DNA of 5,548 nt from Acidobacteriaceae bacterium (lineage in GTDB: Bacteria > Acidobacteriota > Terriglobia > Terriglobales > Acidobacteriaceae), in contig PMMJ01000369.1 of assembly GCA_003162255.1 (NCBI GenBank), forward strand, positions 1-5,548. Direction: 5' to 3'. Below the pieces are notes generated by a model. That model was not told the origin of the DNA, made no database searches, and saw nothing but the letters and a program-made list of their open reading frames with translations. Positions 4,554-5,548 of the stretch are shown here, piece by piece (within the stretch, counting starts at the first letter, position 1; the number at the start of each line of letters is the position of its first letter). The translations under genes and the position numbers were made by a program.

Positions 4554-5414
4554 ATGGCTGTGACCCCACCTGTGGTGCTGACGATCGCCGGGTTTGATCC
4601 CTCCTCCGGCGCTGGAATTACCGCCGATATCAAAACCATCGCGGCCCATGAATGCTACGGCGTCTCTTGCATTACGGCCTTAACCGTCCAGTCGACGCAG
4701 GGAGTGCGGCGGGTCGAGGGCGTGGATCCGAAGATCATTGCGGAGACTCTGCAGGAGCTACTTTCAGACTTCGCCGTCGAAGCCGTCCACATCGGCATGC
4801 TGGGCAATGAGCAGGTGGTCAAGGTGGTCGCAGATTTTCTGGCGGGGGCGCGACGGCCGCACGTGGTCTTGGATCCGATTCTAAAGTCGACTTCGGGCGC
4901 GGATCTATTGGATGCGGCAGGGACCCGGCTACTGATCGAAAGGATGATCCCGCTGGCGGAGGTAATCGCGCCGAACCTGGACGAGGCCAGCGTCTTGACT
5001 GGGATGGCGGTCACGAATCTCGATCAGATGCGCGCGGCGGCCACTTGCCTGCACTCTCTGGGAGCGGCGAATGTGGTCGTCACCGGAGGCCACTTGGAGA
5101 AAGCGATCGATCTCCTCAGCTTCACCACCCCCCGAGGCGCCCAGCAGGAAGTCTTTAAGGCCGATCTGCAGCGGTCGAATTCCACCCACGGCACCGGGTG
5201 CGCGTTCTCGACCGCGCTGGCCTGCCACCTGGCGCTTGGGCGCGGACTACCCGAGGCGGTTCTTCTCGCCAAGGTGTATGTCTCGGCGGCGATATCGAAT
5301 GCCTATCCGCTGGGCCACGGAGTCGGACCCTTGCATCATCTCTACCGCGTGGGGCAGCAACGGCGGCCCAGCGCCGTGGTGTCTGAAGCCGAGCACGCCC
5401 ATTCGCGAAACTGA
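4554..5414 (+). CDS. thiD: Hydroxymethylpyrimidine/phosphomethylpyrimidine kinase
   Basis: A 286-residue cytoplasmic ribokinase-fold enzyme that phosphorylates HMP to HMP-P and then HMP-PP, the pyrimidine half of thiamine. Diagnostic segments appear in order: TIAGFDPSSGAGITADIKT (10-28) with Asp25, ALTVQST (42-48) with substrate-binding Gln46, VEAVHIGMLG (75-84), LDPILKSTSG (106-115), APNLDEASVLTG (139-150), VVVTGGH (174-180) and HGTGCAFSTALA (212-223). The last forms the anion hole with catalytic-site Cys216. GHGVGPLHHLY (254-264) is the usual C-terminal motif. A polar tail of some 20 residues beyond it makes it slightly longer than the Salmonella enzyme. The GTGAC stretch before the ATG is a poor Shine-Dalgarno, but ATG at 4554 places TIAGFD at the normal depth. 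No other thi gene and no TPP riboswitch is visible, so regulation is unclear. Confidence 0.95.
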   Translation: MAVTPPVVLTIAGFDPSSGAGITADIKTIAAHECYGVSCITALTVQSTQGVRRVEGVDPKIIAETLQELLSDFAVEAVHIGMLGNEQVVKVVADFLAGARRPHVVLDPILKSTSGADLLDAAGTRLLIERMIPLAEVIAPNLDEASVLTGMAVTNLDQMRAAATCLHSLGAANVVVTGGHLEKAIDLLSFTTPRGAQQEVFKADLQRSNSTHGTGCAFSTALACHLALGRGLPEAVLLAKVYVSAAISNAYPLGHGVGPLHHLYRVGQQRRPSAVVSEAEHAHSRN

Positions 5415-5420
5415 GTGGAA

Positions 5421-5442
5421 TTTCCCGCGGAGATGCGGGAGA
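5421..5442. repeat. Short hairpin after thiD
   Basis: TTTCCCGC (5421-5428) pairs with GCGGGAGA (5435-5442), with one T-G wobble and a GGAGAT loop, starting six bases after the thiD stop. No T-tract follows. It may slow or process the transcript between thiD and the next gene, or have no function. Confidence 0.35.
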
Positions 5443-5468
5443 ATCGAACTCCAAAAATGGAGGCAATC

Positions 5469-5548
5469 ATGCGCTGGTACCACTACTTGGCGTACTTCTT
5501 CGGGGGCGCCTTCCTCGCGAACGCGCTGCCCCATCTCGGCAATGGGAT
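5469..5548 (+). CDS. Start of a small membrane protein, cut by the window edge
   Basis: Only the first 26 codons are present, beginning MRWYHYLAYFFGGAFLANAL and continuing PHLGNG. The segment from about Tyr6 to Leu20 is hydrophobic enough for a first transmembrane helix or signal anchor. GGAGG (5459-5463) lies five bases before the ATG. An in-frame ATG at 5457 would add four residues but overlaps that site, so 5469 is preferred. The opening resembles short uncharacterised membrane proteins that start HYLAYFFxGAFLxNAxPH, recalled from memory and without known function. It follows thiD by 54 bases on the same strand and might be cotranscribed with it. Confidence 0.7.
   Translation, partial: MRWYHYLAYFFGGAFLANALPHLGNG

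Noticed and set aside
4174..4563. 129-codon plus-strand open frame before thiD
   Set aside because: No Shine-Dalgarno precedes its ATG, the protein has no recognisable domain, it spans several palindromes and it runs into thiD. Judged a chance open frame.

Overview
The window is ordinary bacterial chromosome: GC-rich genes with short spacers, apart from one long AT-rich spacer. It suggests a soil- or sediment-type Acidobacteriota (Koribacter/Terriglobia-like). That assignment is an inference. It rests on the look of the intergenic palindromes (CAGTACCCA and CAGTTCTCAG arms, CTTTAG hairpins) and on the small zinc-ribbon protein. No rRNA or other decisive marker is present.

Layout. Positions 1-143 hold no supportable gene. 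A minus-strand gene (144-413) encodes a small zinc-ribbon membrane protein. A 213-base divergent spacer with a perfect 7-2-7 palindrome (506-521) separates it from a plus-strand amidase-signature hydrolase (627-2057). Just after the amidase stop is a composite inverted repeat (2063-2165) with a terminator-like hairpin inside it. A leader with several hairpins follows, then a 59-codon zinc-ribbon gene (2366-2545). A second copy of the composite repeat (2549-2670) fills the space between this gene and the convergent pyrF.

On the minus strand, rlpA (3406-3903) and pyrF (2678-3373) look like a two-gene operon. It is driven by a clear sigma70-type promoter (-35 TTGACA, 17-base spacer, -10 TAGCAT at 3974-4002). 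A roughly 550-base spacer (4003-4553) has no convincing gene but contains several hairpins. It leads to thiD (4554-5414) on the plus strand, followed by the first 26 codons of a small membrane protein cut by the window edge (5469-5548).

Functions. pyrF (last step of UMP synthesis) and thiD (pyrimidine phosphorylation for thiamine) are housekeeping enzymes. RlpA is an exported peptidoglycan lytic transglycosylase. The amidase has no GatB/GatC neighbour and is probably a general amide hydrolase. The genes do not form one pathway. The most unusual material is intergenic: two copies of a terminator nested in a long palindrome whose arms differ in sequence between copies yet stay self-complementary, and the structured spacer before thiD.
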